Below are positions 1-10,502 of a DNA stretch of 64,000 nucleotides, piece after piece (the stretch's first letter is position 1; each line of letters begins with the position of its first letter). The notes below the pieces were generated by a model. It was not told the DNA's origin. It made no database searches and was given only the letters and a program-made list of their open reading frames with translations. The translations under genes and the position numbers were made by a program. The DNA comes from Pseudomonas sp. St316 (GTDB taxonomy: Bacteria; Pseudomonadota; Gammaproteobacteria; Pseudomonadales; Pseudomonadaceae): positions 6,170,001 to 6,234,000 of the forward strand of contig NZ_AP021901.1 of assembly GCF_018325905.1 (NCBI RefSeq), read 5' to 3'.

Positions 1-1
1 G

Positions 2-466
2 GTCCGTGACGAAGTGCATGTTCGCCACATCCTGATCAAGCCAAGCGAGATTCGCAGCGAAGCCGAGACCAAGCGCCTGGCGGAGAAACTCTACGATCGC
101 ATCGAAGCGGGCGAAGACTTTGCTGAGCTGGCGAAGAATTTCTCGGAAGACCCGGGCTCGGCCCTCAACGGCGGCGACCTGAACTGGGTTGACCCCAATG
201 CACTGGTTCCGGAATTCCGCCAGGTCATGGCCGACACGCCGCAAGGCCAGCTGTCCAAGCCGTTCAAGAGCCCTTATGGCTGGCACGTGCTGGAAGTCCT
301 TGGCCGCCGCGCCACTGACAGCACCACCCAGGCTCGCGAACAGCAGGCGATGACCGTATTGCGCAACCGCAAATACGACGAAGAGCTGCAAACCTGGCTG
401 CGTCAGATTCGCGACGAAGCCTACGTTGAAATCAAACTTCCTGGTGCAGACCAGGCAGCGCAGTGA
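2..466 (+). CDS. surA: SurA, periplasmic chaperone / peptidyl-prolyl isomerase (C-terminal part)
   Basis: The frame is open from the window edge, so only the last 154 residues are present. The fragment opens with [12 protein letters not shown], the typical start of a parvulin-type rotamase domain. It contains [16 protein letters not shown] and YGWHVLEV and ends in the short C-terminal helix. This is the second parvulin domain of SurA, which folds outer-membrane porins in the periplasm; the signal peptide and chaperone core lie outside the window. Its TGA overlaps the GTG of pdxA (GTGA, 463-466), so the two are translationally coupled. The surA-pdxA-rsmA-apaG-apaH order is the conserved gammaproteobacterial arrangement. 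The identification rests on both sequence and context. Confidence 0.95.
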   Translation, partial: VRDEVHVRHILIKPSEIRSEAETKRLAEKLYDRIEAGEDFAELAKNFSEDPGSALNGGDLNWVDPNALVPEFRQVMADTPQGQLSKPFKSPYGWHVLEVLGRRATDSTTQAREQQAMTVLRNRKYDEELQTWLRQIRDEAYVEIKLPGADQAAQ

Positions 467-1452
467 AACCCAAGCGTTTCGCGCTGACACCCGGCGAACC
501 AGCCGGCATCGGTCCCGACCTGTGCCTGCTGCTCGCCTCGCAAGCCCAGCCACATCCCCTGATTGCCATCACCAACCGCGACCTGCTCCTTGAGCGGGCC
601 GCGCAACTGGGGGTGGTTGTCGACCTGTTGCCGGTGACACCGCAGGCCTGGCCGGACGTCCCGGCGCCCGCCAACAGCCTGTACGTCTGGGATACCCCCC
701 TGGGCGCCCCGGTCGTCACCGGGCAGTTGGACAAGGCCAACGCCGCGTTCGTCCTGCAAACCCTGACCCGCGCCGGCGAAGGCTGCCTGGACGGAGCGTT
801 CGCCGGCATGATCACCGCACCGGTGCACAAAGGCGTGATCAACGAATCCGGGATTGCCTTCTCCGGGCACACCGAATTCCTGGCTGAGCTGACCCACACC
901 GCGCAAGTGGTGATGATGCTCGCCACCCGTGGCCTGCGAGTGGCCCTGGTGACCACTCACCTGCCCTTGCGGGACATCGCCGACGCCATTACCCCGGAAC
1001 GCCTGGAGCGGGTCGCGCGTATCCTGCACGCCGACCTGCAGGAAAAATTCGGCATCGCCCAGCCACGCATCCTCGTTTGTGGGCTCAATCCCCATGCGGG
1101 TGAAGGCGGACACCTGGGCCGTGAAGAAATCGATATCATCGAACCCACTTTGGAGCGCTTGCGCAGCGAGGGCATGGACCTGCGTGGCCCGCTGCCTGCC
1201 GACACTCTGTTTACCCCAAAATATCTGGAGCACTGCGACGCGGTGCTGGCGATGTACCACGACCAGGGCCTGCCCGTGCTGAAGTACAAAGGCTTCGGCG
1301 CAGCGGTCAACGTAACGTTGGGCCTACCGATCATCCGCACCTCCGTGGACCATGGCACCGCCCTGGACCTGGCCGGCAGCGGCAAGATCGATACCGGCAG
1401 CCTGCAAGTCGCGCTGGAAACCGCCTACCAGATGGCCGAGACCCATTTATGA
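463..1452 (+). CDS. pdxA: 4-hydroxythreonine-4-phosphate dehydrogenase PdxA
   Basis: PdxA oxidises and decarboxylates 4-phosphohydroxy-L-threonine with NAD in the DXP-dependent pyridoxal phosphate pathway in the cytosol. The protein is 329 residues, the usual family length. The three metal-ligand histidines are visible at H166 (TTHLP), H211 ([11 protein letters not shown]) and H266 (MYHDQG), the same positions as in the E. coli enzyme. The start is GTG at 463, overlapping the surA stop; this gives the conserved N-terminus [19 protein letters not shown]. The stop overlaps the rsmA ATG (ATGA, 1449-1452), so surA, pdxA and rsmA appear to be co-translated. Confidence 0.97.
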   Translation: MKPKRFALTPGEPAGIGPDLCLLLASQAQPHPLIAITNRDLLLERAAQLGVVVDLLPVTPQAWPDVPAPANSLYVWDTPLGAPVVTGQLDKANAAFVLQTLTRAGEGCLDGAFAGMITAPVHKGVINESGIAFSGHTEFLAELTHTAQVVMMLATRGLRVALVTTHLPLRDIADAITPERLERVARILHADLQEKFGIAQPRILVCGLNPHAGEGGHLGREEIDIIEPTLERLRSEGMDLRGPLPADTLFTPKYLEHCDAVLAMYHDQGLPVLKYKGFGAAVNVTLGLPIIRTSVDHGTALDLAGSGKIDTGSLQVALETAYQMAETHL

Positions 1453-2267
1453 CCGAGCAATACCAACACCGCGCGCGCAAGCGCTTCGGCCAGAACTTCC
1501 TGCATGACGCCGGCGTGATCGATCGCATCCTGCGCTCCATCCGGGCCAAGCCCGACGATCGCCTATTGGAAATCGGCCCGGGCCAGGGCGCCCTGACCGA
1601 AGGCCTGCTCGACAGCGGCGCGCAACTGGACGTGGTGGAACTGGACAAGGACCTGGTCCCTATCCTCAACCAGCAGTTCGCCGGCAGGAGCAATTTCAGC
1701 CTGCACCAGGGCGACGCGCTGAAGTTCGACTTCAATAGCCTGAACGCCGCGCCGAACAGCCTGCGGGTGGTGGGAAACCTGCCGTACAACATCTCCACGC
1801 CGCTGATCTTCCACCTGCTGAGCAACGCAGGCCTGATCCGTGACATGCACTTCATGCTGCAAAAAGAGGTGGTCGAGCGCCTCGCCGCCGGTCCTGGCGG
1901 TGGTGACTGGGGTCGCCTGTCGATCATGGTCCAGTACCATTGCCGGGTCGAACACCTGTTCAACGTAGGCCCGGGTGCATTCAACCCGCCACCGAAGGTC
2001 GATTCGGCCATCGTCCGACTGGTGCCCCACGCCGTCCTGCCACACCCGGCCAAGGATCATCGCCTGCTGGAGCGGGTGGTGCGCGAAGCGTTCAACCAGC
2101 GCCGCAAGACCTTGCGCAACACCTTGAAACTGCTGCTCAGCAGCGCCGAAATCGAAGCCGCTGGCGTCGATGGCAGCCTGCGCCCCGAACAGTTGGACCT
2201 CGCCGCTTTCGTGCGCCTGGCCGACAAACTCAGTGAACAGGTCACCCCGCAAGTCGACGCCAACTGA
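1449..2267 (+). CDS. rsmA: 16S rRNA adenine(1518)/adenine(1519)-N6 dimethyltransferase RsmA (KsgA)
   Basis: RsmA dimethylates two adjacent adenines in the 3'-terminal helix of 16S rRNA during small-subunit maturation; its loss gives kasugamycin resistance in other bacteria. The 272-residue protein begins with the family signature [14 protein letters not shown]-binding motif I is [13 protein letters not shown] (about residues 40-52) and the catalytic NLPYNIS motif lies at 110-116. The C-terminal helical domain includes [13 protein letters not shown]. It is coupled to pdxA through an ATGA overlap and followed by about 115 bases before apaG. Confidence 0.97.
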   Translation: MTEQYQHRARKRFGQNFLHDAGVIDRILRSIRAKPDDRLLEIGPGQGALTEGLLDSGAQLDVVELDKDLVPILNQQFAGRSNFSLHQGDALKFDFNSLNAAPNSLRVVGNLPYNISTPLIFHLLSNAGLIRDMHFMLQKEVVERLAAGPGGGDWGRLSIMVQYHCRVEHLFNVGPGAFNPPPKVDSAIVRLVPHAVLPHPAKDHRLLERVVREAFNQRRKTLRNTLKLLLSSAEIEAAGVDGSLRPEQLDLAAFVRLADKLSEQVTPQVDAN

Positions 2268-2382
2268 ACGGGTGACGATCGCTATCGGGAAGTACACCCA
2301 TCTGGTCTACTACCCGATAGTTGGCCTAGACTGATCTCCTGACTCGCGCCCGCGTCCCGCTTCGCTTTTAAGGCCTTTTTGC

Positions 2383-2763
2383 ATGTCCGATCCTCGTTAC
2401 CAGGTCGACGTCAGCGTCACCACCCGTTTTCTGGCAGAACAGTCGCAACCCGAGCATGACCGCTTCGCCTTCGCCTACAGCATTACCGTGCGCAATAACG
2501 GCTCCTTGCCGGCCAGGCTACTGTCGCGGCACTGGATCATCACCGACGGCGATGGCCATGTCGAAGAAGTGCGTGGCGAAGGTGTGGTCGGCCAGCAGCC
2601 GTTGATTGACGCCGGCAACAGCCACAGCTACAGCAGCGGCACGGTGATGACCACCAAGGTCGGCACCATGCAGGGCACCTACCAGATGCTGGCCGAGGAC
2701 GGCAAACGCTTCGACGCCGTCATCAAGCCCTTTCGCCTGGCCGTGCCCGGAGCCCTGCACTAA
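2383..2763 (+). CDS. apaG: Co2+/Mg2+ efflux protein ApaG (DUF525 fold)
   Basis: A 126-residue single-domain protein matching the ApaG family: N-terminal [16 protein letters not shown], central [14 protein letters not shown], and the C-terminal [10 protein letters not shown]. ApaG has an Fn3-like beta-sandwich fold; the genetic link to cobalt resistance is old and the biochemical role is not settled. The TAA stop overlaps the ATG of apaH by one base (TAATG at 2761-2765), so the two are coupled as in enterobacteria. The ATG at 2383 is the only reasonable start. Confidence 0.95.
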   Translation: MSDPRYQVDVSVTTRFLAEQSQPEHDRFAFAYSITVRNNGSLPARLLSRHWIITDGDGHVEEVRGEGVVGQQPLIDAGNSHSYSSGTVMTTKVGTMQGTYQMLAEDGKRFDAVIKPFRLAVPGALH

Positions 2764-3638
2764 TGGCCACGTATGCGGTCGGCGACCTGCAAGGCTGCCT
2801 CGACCCGCTCAAATGCCTGCTGGAACGCGTCGCCTTCGATCCTCAAAGAGACACCCTGTGGCTGGTGGGCGACCTGGTCAACCGTGGCCCGCAGTCCCTC
2901 GAGACGTTGCGTTTTCTCTACAGCATCCGCCAGTCGCTGGTGTGCGTGCTCGGCAACCACGACCTGCATCTGCTGGCTGCCTGGCAGAACATCGAACGCC
3001 TGAAAAAATCCGACACCTTGAGCGAGATCCTCGACGCCCCCGATTGCGTTGAGTTGCTGGAGTGGTTGCGCCAGCAGAAGCTCATGCACTATGACGAGCA
3101 GCGCAACCTCGCACTGGTCCATGCTGGCATCCCGCCCCAATGGTCCCTGCGCAAGGCGCTCAAGTGCGCTGGCGAAGTCGAAAAGGCGTTGCGCGACGAC
3201 AATCTGTTCGCCCCCTACCTGGATGGCATGTACGGCAACGAGCCGGTCAAGTGGGACAACGACCTCACCGGCAACGCTCGTCTTCGCGTCATCACCAATT
3301 ATTTCACGCGCATGCGCTTCTGCACCCGCGACGGCAAACTCGACCTCAAGGGCAAGGAAGGCATCGAGACGGCGCCGCCCGGCTATGCCCCCTGGTTCAA
3401 GCACAGTGAGCGCAAGACCCGTAACCTGAAGATCATTTTCGGGCACTGGGCGGCACTGGGCGGCCAATCCGACGAACCCGGCGTCTTCGCCCTCGATACC
3501 GGTTGCGTATGGGGCAGCGCCATGACCCTGATGAATGTCGACACTGGCGAGCAACTGCATTGCGATTGCGATGAACAGGGCCACGCCAAAACCCATTACC
3601 CGCCCCCTGCCCCATTACCGGTCGGCACTGCCGTTTGA
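2763..3638 (+). CDS. apaH: Symmetrical bis(5'-nucleosyl)-tetraphosphatase ApaH
   Basis: ApaH cleaves Ap4A symmetrically to two ADP and also removes Np4N caps from RNA. The 291-residue protein shows the metallophosphatase motifs in order: GDLQGC at residues 7-12, VGDLVNRGP at 35-43, and LGNHDLH at 63-69. Later FGHWAALGG and DTGCVWG complete the metal site. It is directly coupled to apaG and followed about 30 bases later by glpE, with AGGAG a few bases before the glpE start. Length and motifs are ordinary for the family. Confidence 0.97.
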   Translation: MATYAVGDLQGCLDPLKCLLERVAFDPQRDTLWLVGDLVNRGPQSLETLRFLYSIRQSLVCVLGNHDLHLLAAWQNIERLKKSDTLSEILDAPDCVELLEWLRQQKLMHYDEQRNLALVHAGIPPQWSLRKALKCAGEVEKALRDDNLFAPYLDGMYGNEPVKWDNDLTGNARLRVITNYFTRMRFCTRDGKLDLKGKEGIETAPPGYAPWFKHSERKTRNLKIIFGHWAALGGQSDEPGVFALDTGCVWGSAMTLMNVDTGEQLHCDCDEQGHAKTHYPPPAPLPVGTAV

Positions 3639-3670
3639 CCGGCGTTGCGCTTTAGCTACAGGAGCCCCTC

Positions 3671-4000
3671 ATGAGCGAATTCAAACGCATCCCCCCGGAA
3701 CAGGCCCAGGCCCTGCGCGAGCAAGGCGCGGTCGTTGTCGATGTCCGCGACCCAGCCACTTTTGCGGCGTTGCACATCAGTGGTTCCAGGCACCTGGATA
3801 ACCACTCCATCGCCGACTTCATCCGAGCCGCCGACCTCGACGCACCAACGGTCGTGGTCTGCTATCACGGCAACTCCAGCCAGAGCGCAGCCGCTTATCT
3901 GGTCAGCCAGGGCTTCAGCGACGTTTATAGCCTGGACGGCGGTTTTGAGTTGTGGCGCGCGACTTATCCTTCAGAAACAGCGCAGGACACTCACGAATAA
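3671..4000 (+). CDS. glpE: Thiosulfate sulfurtransferase GlpE
   Basis: A single-domain rhodanese of 109 residues that transfers sulfane sulfur from thiosulfate to cyanide or thiol acceptors in the cytosol. The active-site loop is CYHGNSSQ with the catalytic cysteine at residue 64, the loop typical of GlpE. The N-terminal part contains [15 protein letters not shown], the CH2A-like motif. RBS AGGAG lies just upstream of the ATG at 3671. It closes the pdxA-to-glpE run; no glycerol-3-phosphate genes are nearby, so the name reflects family only. Confidence 0.93.
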   Translation: MSEFKRIPPEQAQALREQGAVVVDVRDPATFAALHISGSRHLDNHSIADFIRAADLDAPTVVVCYHGNSSQSAAAYLVSQGFSDVYSLDGGFELWRATYPSETAQDTHE

Positions 4001-4015
4001 TTTTTTATGCCGGCC

Positions 4016-4037
4016 AAGCCCGCGTGAACCGTGGGCT
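4016..4037 (+). terminator. Possible hairpin downstream of glpE
   Basis: An inverted repeat AAGCCCGCG-tgaac-CGTGGGCTT lies 16 bases after the glpE stop, with one mismatch in the stem. A clear T-run does not follow, so intrinsic termination is only a possibility. Confidence 0.4.
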
Positions 4038-4106
4038 TGAGCAATGGCAGACGAACGGTCTGCCACAACTAATTACGCATTCCACCTTTACCTCTCCGAT
4101 TCCGAA

Positions 4107-4115
4107 CTATCCTTA
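4107..4115 (+). promoter_or_regulatory. Candidate RpoS-type -10 element upstream of prkA
   Basis: CTATCCTTA at 4107-4115 resembles the sigma-S extended -10 CTAYACTTA. It lies about 185 bases upstream of prkA in the 299-base glpE-prkA gap. The E. coli counterpart yeaG is known to be RpoS-dependent. No -35 element is evident, as is common for RpoS promoters. This is a motif match only, without experimental support here. Confidence 0.35.
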
Positions 4116-4299
4116 GCCTCAGGCCATCCAAAACAGGGGAGAGCCGGTACACCGGCGCACGGGTCATCGGGAGTAAGCTTTCAGGAGCCTGCATTCTTGA
4201 AAGCATTCTGGGGGGTAAACGGCAACTGGGTTCCCAGCGGCTGTCCAGCATCGACTGATTGATCCGCCACCGGCTCCACGTATCGAGCGAGGTGACGTC

Positions 4300-6222
4300 A
4301 TGAGCATTTTTAGCCACTTCCAGCAACGTTTCGAGTCCACGCGGCAGGAGGAATACACGCTGCAGGAGTACCTCGAACTCTGCAAGCAGGAGCGCAGCGC
4401 CTATGCATCGGCTGCGGAGCGTCTGTTGCTGGCAATCGGAGAACCGGAGCTGCTGGATACCTCGACCAACTCGAGGCTCTCGCGAATCTTTTCCAACAAG
4501 GTGATTCGCCGCTATCCGGCCTTTGCAGACTTCCACGGGATGGAAGAATGCATCGAACAGATCGTGTCCTATTTCCGCCATGCCGCCCAGGGCCTGGAGG
4601 AGAAGAAACAAATCCTTTATCTGCTCGGCCCCGTGGGTGGTGGTAAATCGTCCCTGGCCGAGAAGCTCAAGCAACTGATCGAAAAAGTACCCTTCTACGC
4701 CATCAAGGGCTCGCCGGTGTTCGAATCGCCCCTGGGGCTGTTCAATGCCACCGAGGACGGCGCGATCCTCGAGGAAGACTTCGGCATTCCACGCCGCTAC
4801 CTCAATACCATCATGTCGCCATGGGCGACGAAGCGCCTGGCCGAGTTCGGCGGTGACATCAGCCAGTTCCGGGTGGTCAAGCTCTACCCATCGATCCTCA
4901 ACCAGATCGCCGTGGCCAAGACCGAACCGGGCGACGAAAACAACCAGGATATTTCCGCCCTGGTGGGCAAGGTCGATATCCGCAAACTGGAAGAATTCCC
5001 ACAGAACGACGCCGACGCCTACAGCTATTCGGGTGCGCTGTGCCGGGCCAACCAGGGCCTGATGGAATTCGTCGAAATGTTCAAGGCACCCATCAAAGTG
5101 CTGCACCCCTTGCTGACCGCAACCCAGGAGGGCAACTACAACAGCACCGAGGGCCTGGGGGCCATCCCGTTCACCGGCATACTGCTGGCCCACTCCAACG
5201 AATCGGAATGGCATACCTTCCGCAACAACAAGAACAACGAGGCCTTCATCGACCGGATCTACATCGTCAAGGTGCCGTACTGCCTGCGAGTGACCGACGA
5301 GGTGAAGATCTACGACAAGCTGCTGTTCAACAGCTCGCTGTCCAAGGCTCATTGCGCACCCGACACCCTGAAGATGCTTGCCCAGTTCACAGTGCTGTCA
5401 CGCCTCAAGGAACCGGAAAACTCCAACATCTATTCGAAGATGCGCGTGTACGACGGTGAAAACCTCAAGGACACCGATCCGAAGGCCAAGTCGATCCAGG
5501 AATACCGCGACAACGCGGGGGTCGATGAAGGGATGAACGGGCTGTCCACACGTTTCGCGTTCAAGATCCTGTCCAAGGTCTTCAACTTCGACCCTCACGA
5601 GATCGCAGCCAACCCGGTTCACCTGCTGTATGTGCTGGAACAGCAGATCGAGCAGGAGCAATTCCAGGCCGAAACCCGCGAGCGTTACCTGCGCTTCCTC
5701 AAGGAATACCTGGCCCCGCGCTACATCGAGTTCATTGGCAAGGAAATCCAGACGGCGTACCTGGAGTCCTACAGCGAGTACGGCCAGAACATCTTCGACC
5801 GCTACGTGCTGTACGCAGACTTCTGGATCCAGGACCAGGAATACCGCGACCCGGAAACCGGCGAAATACTCAATCGCGTGGCCCTCAACGAGGAACTGGA
5901 AAAAATCGAGAAACCGGCGGGCATCAGCAATCCGAAGGACTTCCGCAACGAGATCGTCAACTTCGTACTGCGCGCCCGGGCCAACAACAACGGCAAGAAC
6001 CCAACCTGGCTCAGCTATGAAAAGCTGCGGGTGGTCATCGAGAAGAAAATGTTCTCCAACACCGAAGACCTGCTGCCAGTCATCAGCTTCAACGCCAAGG
6101 CCAGCAAGGAGGACCAGCAAAAACACAACGATTTCGTCACACGCATGGTCGAACGTGGCTACACCGACAAACAGGTACGACTGCTCTCCGAGTGGTATCT
6201 GCGGGTCCGCAAATCGCAGTAA
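4300..6222 (+). CDS. prkA: PrkA/YeaG family serine protein kinase (AAA+ ATPase)
   Basis: The 640-residue protein carries a P-loop GPVGGGKS at residues 110-117 in an N-terminal AAA-like PrkA domain, with a C-terminal domain distantly resembling PKA kinases. The E. coli homologue YeaG acts in nitrogen-starvation and stationary-phase adaptation. The ATG at 4300 is preceded by GAGGTGA, a strong ribosome-binding site. It is the first gene of the prkA-yeaH-spoVR triad, which is conserved across proteobacteria and suggests a common stress function. The three genes are in the same orientation, and the 110-base gap to yeaH contains an imperfect inverted repeat. Confidence 0.95.
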   Translation: MSIFSHFQQRFESTRQEEYTLQEYLELCKQERSAYASAAERLLLAIGEPELLDTSTNSRLSRIFSNKVIRRYPAFADFHGMEECIEQIVSYFRHAAQGLEEKKQILYLLGPVGGGKSSLAEKLKQLIEKVPFYAIKGSPVFESPLGLFNATEDGAILEEDFGIPRRYLNTIMSPWATKRLAEFGGDISQFRVVKLYPSILNQIAVAKTEPGDENNQDISALVGKVDIRKLEEFPQNDADAYSYSGALCRANQGLMEFVEMFKAPIKVLHPLLTATQEGNYNSTEGLGAIPFTGILLAHSNESEWHTFRNNKNNEAFIDRIYIVKVPYCLRVTDEVKIYDKLLFNSSLSKAHCAPDTLKMLAQFTVLSRLKEPENSNIYSKMRVYDGENLKDTDPKAKSIQEYRDNAGVDEGMNGLSTRFAFKILSKVFNFDPHEIAANPVHLLYVLEQQIEQEQFQAETRERYLRFLKEYLAPRYIEFIGKEIQTAYLESYSEYGQNIFDRYVLYADFWIQDQEYRDPETGEILNRVALNEELEKIEKPAGISNPKDFRNEIVNFVLRARANNNGKNPTWLSYEKLRVVIEKKMFSNTEDLLPVISFNAKASKEDQQKHNDFVTRMVERGYTDKQVRLLSEWYLRVRKSQ

Positions 6223-6228
6223 GCAGCG

Positions 6229-6318
6229 GCAAGCTTCTAGCTACAGCCTGCAAGGGAACGGCGTTGAGCCCATGGCTCGACGCCACGCCCCTTGCAGCTT
6301 GAGGCTTACGACTTGAAG
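6229..6318. repeat. Imperfect inverted repeat between prkA and yeaH
   Basis: The left arm reads AAGCTTCTAGCTACAGCCTG followed by CAAGGG. The right arm, about 40 bases on, reads CCCCTTGCAGCTTGAGG followed by CTTACGACTTGAAGCT. Together they could form a long, imperfect hairpin in the transcript between prkA and yeaH. The sequence differs from the GAGCGAGCTTGCTCGCGAT REPs elsewhere in the window and looks like a separate pseudomonad intergenic repeat family. Confidence 0.55.
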
Positions 6319-6335
6319 CTCCCCCGGAGGGGCCT

Positions 6336-7607
6336 ATGAGCTATGTGATCGACCGACGCCTTAATGGCAAGAACAAGAGCACGGTGAACCGCCAGCGGTT
6401 TCTGCGGCGTTACCGTGACCACATCAAGAAGGCCGTCGAAGAGGCGGTCAGCCGGCGTTCCATTACCGACATGGAACACGGCGAACAGATCAGTATCCCC
6501 GGTCGCGACATCGACGAGCCGGTGCTTCACCATGGTCGCGGTGGCAAACAGACCGTCGTGCACCCCGGCAACAAGGAATTCACCAGTGGCGAGCACATCC
6601 CCCGCCCCCAAGGCGGAGGCGGCGGCAAGGGGCCCGGCAAGGCCGGCAATTCCGGCGAGGGCATGGATGAGTTCGTGTTCCAGATCACCCAGGAGGAATT
6701 CCTCGAGTTCATGTTCGAGGACCTGGAGTTGCCGAACCTGGTCAAGCGTAACCTGACCGGCACCGACACCTTCAAGACCGTGCGTGCCGGCATCAGCAAT
6801 GAAGGCAATCCATCACGCATCAACATCATCCGTACCCTTCGCTCAGCCCACGCACGGCGTATCGCGCTGTCGGGCAGCAGCCGGGCAAAATTGCGCGAGG
6901 CCAAGGAAGAACTGGCCCGCCTGAAACGCGAAGAACCCGACAACTTCGGCGACATTCAGGACCTTGAAGCGGAAATCGAGAAACTCAGCGCCCGCATCCA
7001 CCGCGTACCGTTCCTCGACACATTCGACCTCAAGTACAACCTGCTGGTGAAACAGCCAAACCCCAGTTCCAAGGCGGTGATGTTCTGCCTGATGGACGTG
7101 TCCGGTTCCATGACCCAGGCCACCAAGGACATCGCCAAGCGTTTCTTCATCCTGTTGTACCTGTTCCTGAAGCGAAACTACGACAAGATCGATGTAGTGT
7201 TCATCCGCCATCACACCAGCGCCAGGGAAGTGGACGAAGAGGAATTTTTCTACTCCAGGGAAACCGGCGGCACCATTGTCTCCAGCGCCTTGAAACTGAT
7301 GCAGGAGATCATGGCCGAACGTTATCCCGCCAATGAATGGAACATCTATGCGGCCCAGGCCTCGGACGGCGACAACTGGAACGACGACTCACCGATCTGC
7401 CGTGACATCCTGATCAACCAGATCATGCCATTCGTCCAGTACTACACTTATGTGGAGATTACTCCACGCGAACACCAGGCCTTGTGGTACGAATACGAAC
7501 GGATTGCCGAAGCTTTTTCCGACACATTTGCCCAACAGCAACTGGTCTCGGCCGGGGATATCTACCCGGTCTTCCGTGAACTCTTCCAGCGCAGGTTAGT
7601 GACATGA
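6336..7607 (+). CDS. yeaH: YeaH/YhbH family protein (DUF444, VWA-like)
   Basis: A 423-residue DUF444 protein. The N-terminus ([15 protein letters not shown]) is typical of YeaH. A glycine-rich linker (about 92-108) and a coiled-coil-like charged stretch (about 183-222) precede a von Willebrand A-like domain with MIDAS motif DVSGSM (D254, S256, S258). The start is ATG at 6336 with GGAGGGG seven bases upstream. Its TGA overlaps the spoVR ATG (ATGA 7604-7607), so it is translationally coupled to spoVR and probably works with it and PrkA. The molecular role is not known. Confidence 0.92.
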   Translation: MSYVIDRRLNGKNKSTVNRQRFLRRYRDHIKKAVEEAVSRRSITDMEHGEQISIPGRDIDEPVLHHGRGGKQTVVHPGNKEFTSGEHIPRPQGGGGGKGPGKAGNSGEGMDEFVFQITQEEFLEFMFEDLELPNLVKRNLTGTDTFKTVRAGISNEGNPSRINIIRTLRSAHARRIALSGSSRAKLREAKEELARLKREEPDNFGDIQDLEAEIEKLSARIHRVPFLDTFDLKYNLLVKQPNPSSKAVMFCLMDVSGSMTQATKDIAKRFFILLYLFLKRNYDKIDVVFIRHHTSAREVDEEEFFYSRETGGTIVSSALKLMQEIMAERYPANEWNIYAAQASDGDNWNDDSPICRDILINQIMPFVQYYTYVEITPREHQALWYEYERIAEAFSDTFAQQQLVSAGDIYPVFRELFQRRLVT

Positions 7608-9168
7608 CCGCCAAAAAAGAGCAGAAGCGCCAGCCCATTTCCACCGGCTCCGAATGGACGTTCGAGCTGATCCAGGCCTACGACCGCGAAATCAGCCGTA
7701 TCGCGGACCGCTATGCCCTCGACACCTACCCGAACCAGATCGAGGTGATCACCGCCGAGCAGATGATGGACGCCTACGCGTCGGTTGGCATGCCGCTGGG
7801 CTATCACCACTGGTCATACGGCAAGCACTTCCTCAGTACCGAGAAATCCTACAGCCGCGGCCAGATGGGGCTGGCCTACGAGATCGTCATCAACTCCGAT
7901 CCATGCATTGCCTACCTGATGGAAGAAAACACCATCTGCATGCAGGCCCTGGTGGTCGCGCATGCCTGCTATGGGCACAACAGCTTCTTCAAGGGCAACT
8001 ACCTGTTCCGCACGTGGACCGACGCCAGCTCGATCATCGATTACCTGGTGTTCGCCAAGCAGTACATCATGCAATGCGAGGAGCGCCATGGTATCGACGC
8101 GGTCGAGGACCTGCTGGACTCCTGCCACGCCCTGATGAACTACGGCGTGGACCGCTACAAGCGGCCCTATCCGATTTCCGCCGAAGAAGAACGCCGGCGC
8201 CAAAAGGACCGCGAAGAACACCTGCAGAAACAGATCAACGACCTGTGGCGCACCATTCCCAAAGGTGCAGACAAGTACAACGAAAAAGACAATGCCCGGT
8301 TCCCTGCCGAGCCGCAGGAGAACATTCTCTATTTCATTGAAAAACACGCGCCACTGCTGGAGCCGTGGCAGCGGGAAATCGTGCGCATTGTGCGCAAGAT
8401 TGCCCAGTACTTTTATCCACAGCGCCAAACCCAGGTCATGAACGAGGGTTGGGCCACGTTCTGGCACTACACGCTGATGAACGACCTGTACGACGAGGGC
8501 CTGGTCACCGACGGCTTCATGATGGAGTTCCTGACGTCCCACACCAGCGTGGTGTTCCAGCCTGGCTTCGACAGCCCTTACTACAGCGGTATCAACCCTT
8601 ACGCACTGGGCTTCGCCATGTACCGAGACATCCGGCGCATGTGCGAGAACCCTACCGAGGAAGATCGTCGCTGGTTCCCGGAAATCGCCGGCTCGGACTG
8701 GTTGTCTGCCATTAAATTCGCCATGAGCAGTTTCAAGGACGAAAGCTTCATCCTGCAGTACCTCTCGCCCAAGGTGATTCGCGACCTGAAGTTGTTCAGC
8801 ATCCTCGATGACGATCAGAAAGATGACCTGCTAGTACCTGCCATTCACGATGAGGGCGGCTACCGCATCATCCGCGAAACCCTGGCGGCGCAGTACAACC
8901 TGGGCAATCGCGAACCCAATGTGCAGATCTACAGCATCGACCGCCGCGGGGATCGCTCGCTGACCCTGCGGCACCAGGCGCACAATCGCAAACCACTGGG
9001 CGACTCCACCGACGAAGTGCTCAAGCACCTGCATCGCCTCTGGGGTTTCGATATCCACTTGGAAACCCTGCAAGGCGACCAGGTGATGAAAACCCATCAC
9101 GTCCCCCCAGAAGCGAACAAGCCGAAGGAGACTATGGTCGCCTGGACCTGGCCGTCATTCATCTTTGA
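7604..9168 (+). pseudogene. SpoVR family protein (YcgB), reading frame interrupted near its 3' end
   Basis: The frame starts with the ATG overlapping the yeaH stop and matches SpoVR/YcgB from SEWTFELIQAYDREI through HHVPPE at about residue 503. In the sequence as given, the frame then runs past the proper end into cca and stops only at 9478, adding a nonsense tail. Reading one frame over from 9127 gives GDYGRLDLAVIHL followed by TGA at 9166-9168, the SpoVR C-terminus I would expect. The two frames join if the C6 run at 9103-9108 is C7, which gives a 521-residue protein, the usual family size. Either a base is missing in the assembly or the strain has a very late frameshift. The function is unknown; it is the third member of the prkA-yeaH-spoVR stress triad. 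Confidence 0.88.
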
Positions 9169-9231
9169 TCCCGTTTTCGCCTCCGGACGTCCGACGCAAA
9201 GGTTATCCTGTCGGACCAACGGAGGTTTTTT

Positions 9232-10458
9232 ATGCAGATCTATAAAGTCGGCGGCGCCGTTCGCGACCGCCTGCTGGGCATTCCCGTCACCGATATCGAT
9301 CGGGTCGTGGTGGGGGCCACCGCCGAGGAAATGCTCGCCAAGGGATTTCGCCCGGCGGGGGCCGATTTTCCGGTATTCCTCGACCCGAAGAGCGGCGAGG
9401 AGTACGCCCTCGCCCGCACCGAACGCAAGAGCGGCCGAGGCTATGGCGGCTTCGTGTTCCATGCCAGCCCTGAAGTGACCCTGGAGGAAGACCTGGTTCG
9501 TCGGGACTTGACGATCAACGCCATGGCCGAAGATGACCACGGCAAACTGACCGATCCGTACCACGGCCAGCGCGACCTGGAAGCCCGGGTGCTACGCCAC
9601 GTTTCCCCTGCTTTCGCCGAAGATCCGCTCCGAGTCCTGCGGGTTGCCCGCTTCGCCGCGCGTTATGCTCCGCTGGGTTTCAAGGTGGCGGACGAAACCC
9701 TTGAACTGATGCGCCAACTCAGCGATTCCGGCGAGCTGGAAGCACTGACGGCCGAGCGCAGCTGGAAAGAAATTTCCCGCGCCCTCATGGAAAAGCAGCC
9801 ACAGGTATTTATCCAGGTGTTGCGCGACTGCACGGCCCTCAAGGTCCTGATGCCAGAGGTCGATGCGCTGTTTGGCGTGCCCCAGCCTGAAGCCCATCAC
9901 CCGGAAATCGACACCGGCGTCCATACCCTGAGCGTGTTGGAACAAGCCGCCCTGCACCGACAACCGCTGACGGTCCGCTGGGCCTGCCTGCTCCATGACC
10001 TGGGCAAAGGCCTGACGCCTCAACACGAATGGCCGCGACACATTGCCCATGAACACACGGGGTTGAAGCTGATCAAAGCGGTCAACGAGCGCTTCAAGGC
10101 GCCTCGAGACTGTCAGGAACTGGCGTTATTGGTTGGCCAATACCACACCCATGGTCATCGCGCGCTGGAGCTCAAGGCGTCTACTTTGCTTGAGCTGCTG
10201 CAGAGTTTCGATGTGTACCGTCGACCTCAGCGCTTCGAGGAATTCATCGCAGCCTGCGAGATGGATGCACGGGGGCGCAAAGGACTTGAAGAGCGAAGTT
10301 ATCCACAGGCTGATTATCTGCGCGGCGCAGCGGCAGCCGCCCGCGCAGTGGCGGTGCAGCCCTTGCTGGAGAAAGGCTTCAAGGGGCCGGAGCTGGGTGA
10401 GGCGATCAAGCGCGAGCGTCTCAAGGCGTTGAAAGGCTACAAGGAAGCGGCGAGCTGA
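9232..10458 (+). CDS. cca: Multifunctional CCA-adding tRNA nucleotidyltransferase
   Basis: Cca builds or repairs the 3'-CCA of tRNAs without a template. The 408-residue protein has the class II nucleotidyltransferase head, with GGAVRD at 7-12 and the catalytic pair D21/D23 in DIDRVVVG. It continues with the [10 protein letters not shown] motif at 90-99 and a C-terminal HD domain with HDLGKG at 255-260, which in gammaproteobacteria adds phosphatase and phosphodiesterase activity. The ATG at 9232 follows GGAGG. It lies 63 bases after the restored spoVR stop and ends facing folK across a REP pair. Confidence 0.96.
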   Translation: MQIYKVGGAVRDRLLGIPVTDIDRVVVGATAEEMLAKGFRPAGADFPVFLDPKSGEEYALARTERKSGRGYGGFVFHASPEVTLEEDLVRRDLTINAMAEDDHGKLTDPYHGQRDLEARVLRHVSPAFAEDPLRVLRVARFAARYAPLGFKVADETLELMRQLSDSGELEALTAERSWKEISRALMEKQPQVFIQVLRDCTALKVLMPEVDALFGVPQPEAHHPEIDTGVHTLSVLEQAALHRQPLTVRWACLLHDLGKGLTPQHEWPRHIAHEHTGLKLIKAVNERFKAPRDCQELALLVGQYHTHGHRALELKASTLLELLQSFDVYRRPQRFEEFIAACEMDARGRKGLEERSYPQADYLRGAAAAARAVAVQPLLEKGFKGPELGEAIKRERLKALKGYKEAAS

Positions 10459-10502
10459 CGGGAGGTCGTGTCGGTTGGCATTTTTGCTGGATGTTCCGCC
10501 GT

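Noticed and set aside
421..1260. Long open frame (279 codons) on the minus strand opposite pdxA
   Set aside because: It is fully antisense to a confident gene with all catalytic residues, and its composition (many His, Gln and Gly) is typical of a high-GC shadow frame.
8413..8421. DnaA-box sequence TTATCCACA inside spoVR (and again at 10299-10307 inside cca)
   Set aside because: Single copies within coding sequence are expected by chance and codon use; kept only as a caution for the intergenic pair.
9169..9478. C-terminal extension of SpoVR
   Set aside because: The extra residues are a shifted-frame reading of the spacer and the first part of cca; the real C-terminus appears in the neighbouring frame and stops at 9168.
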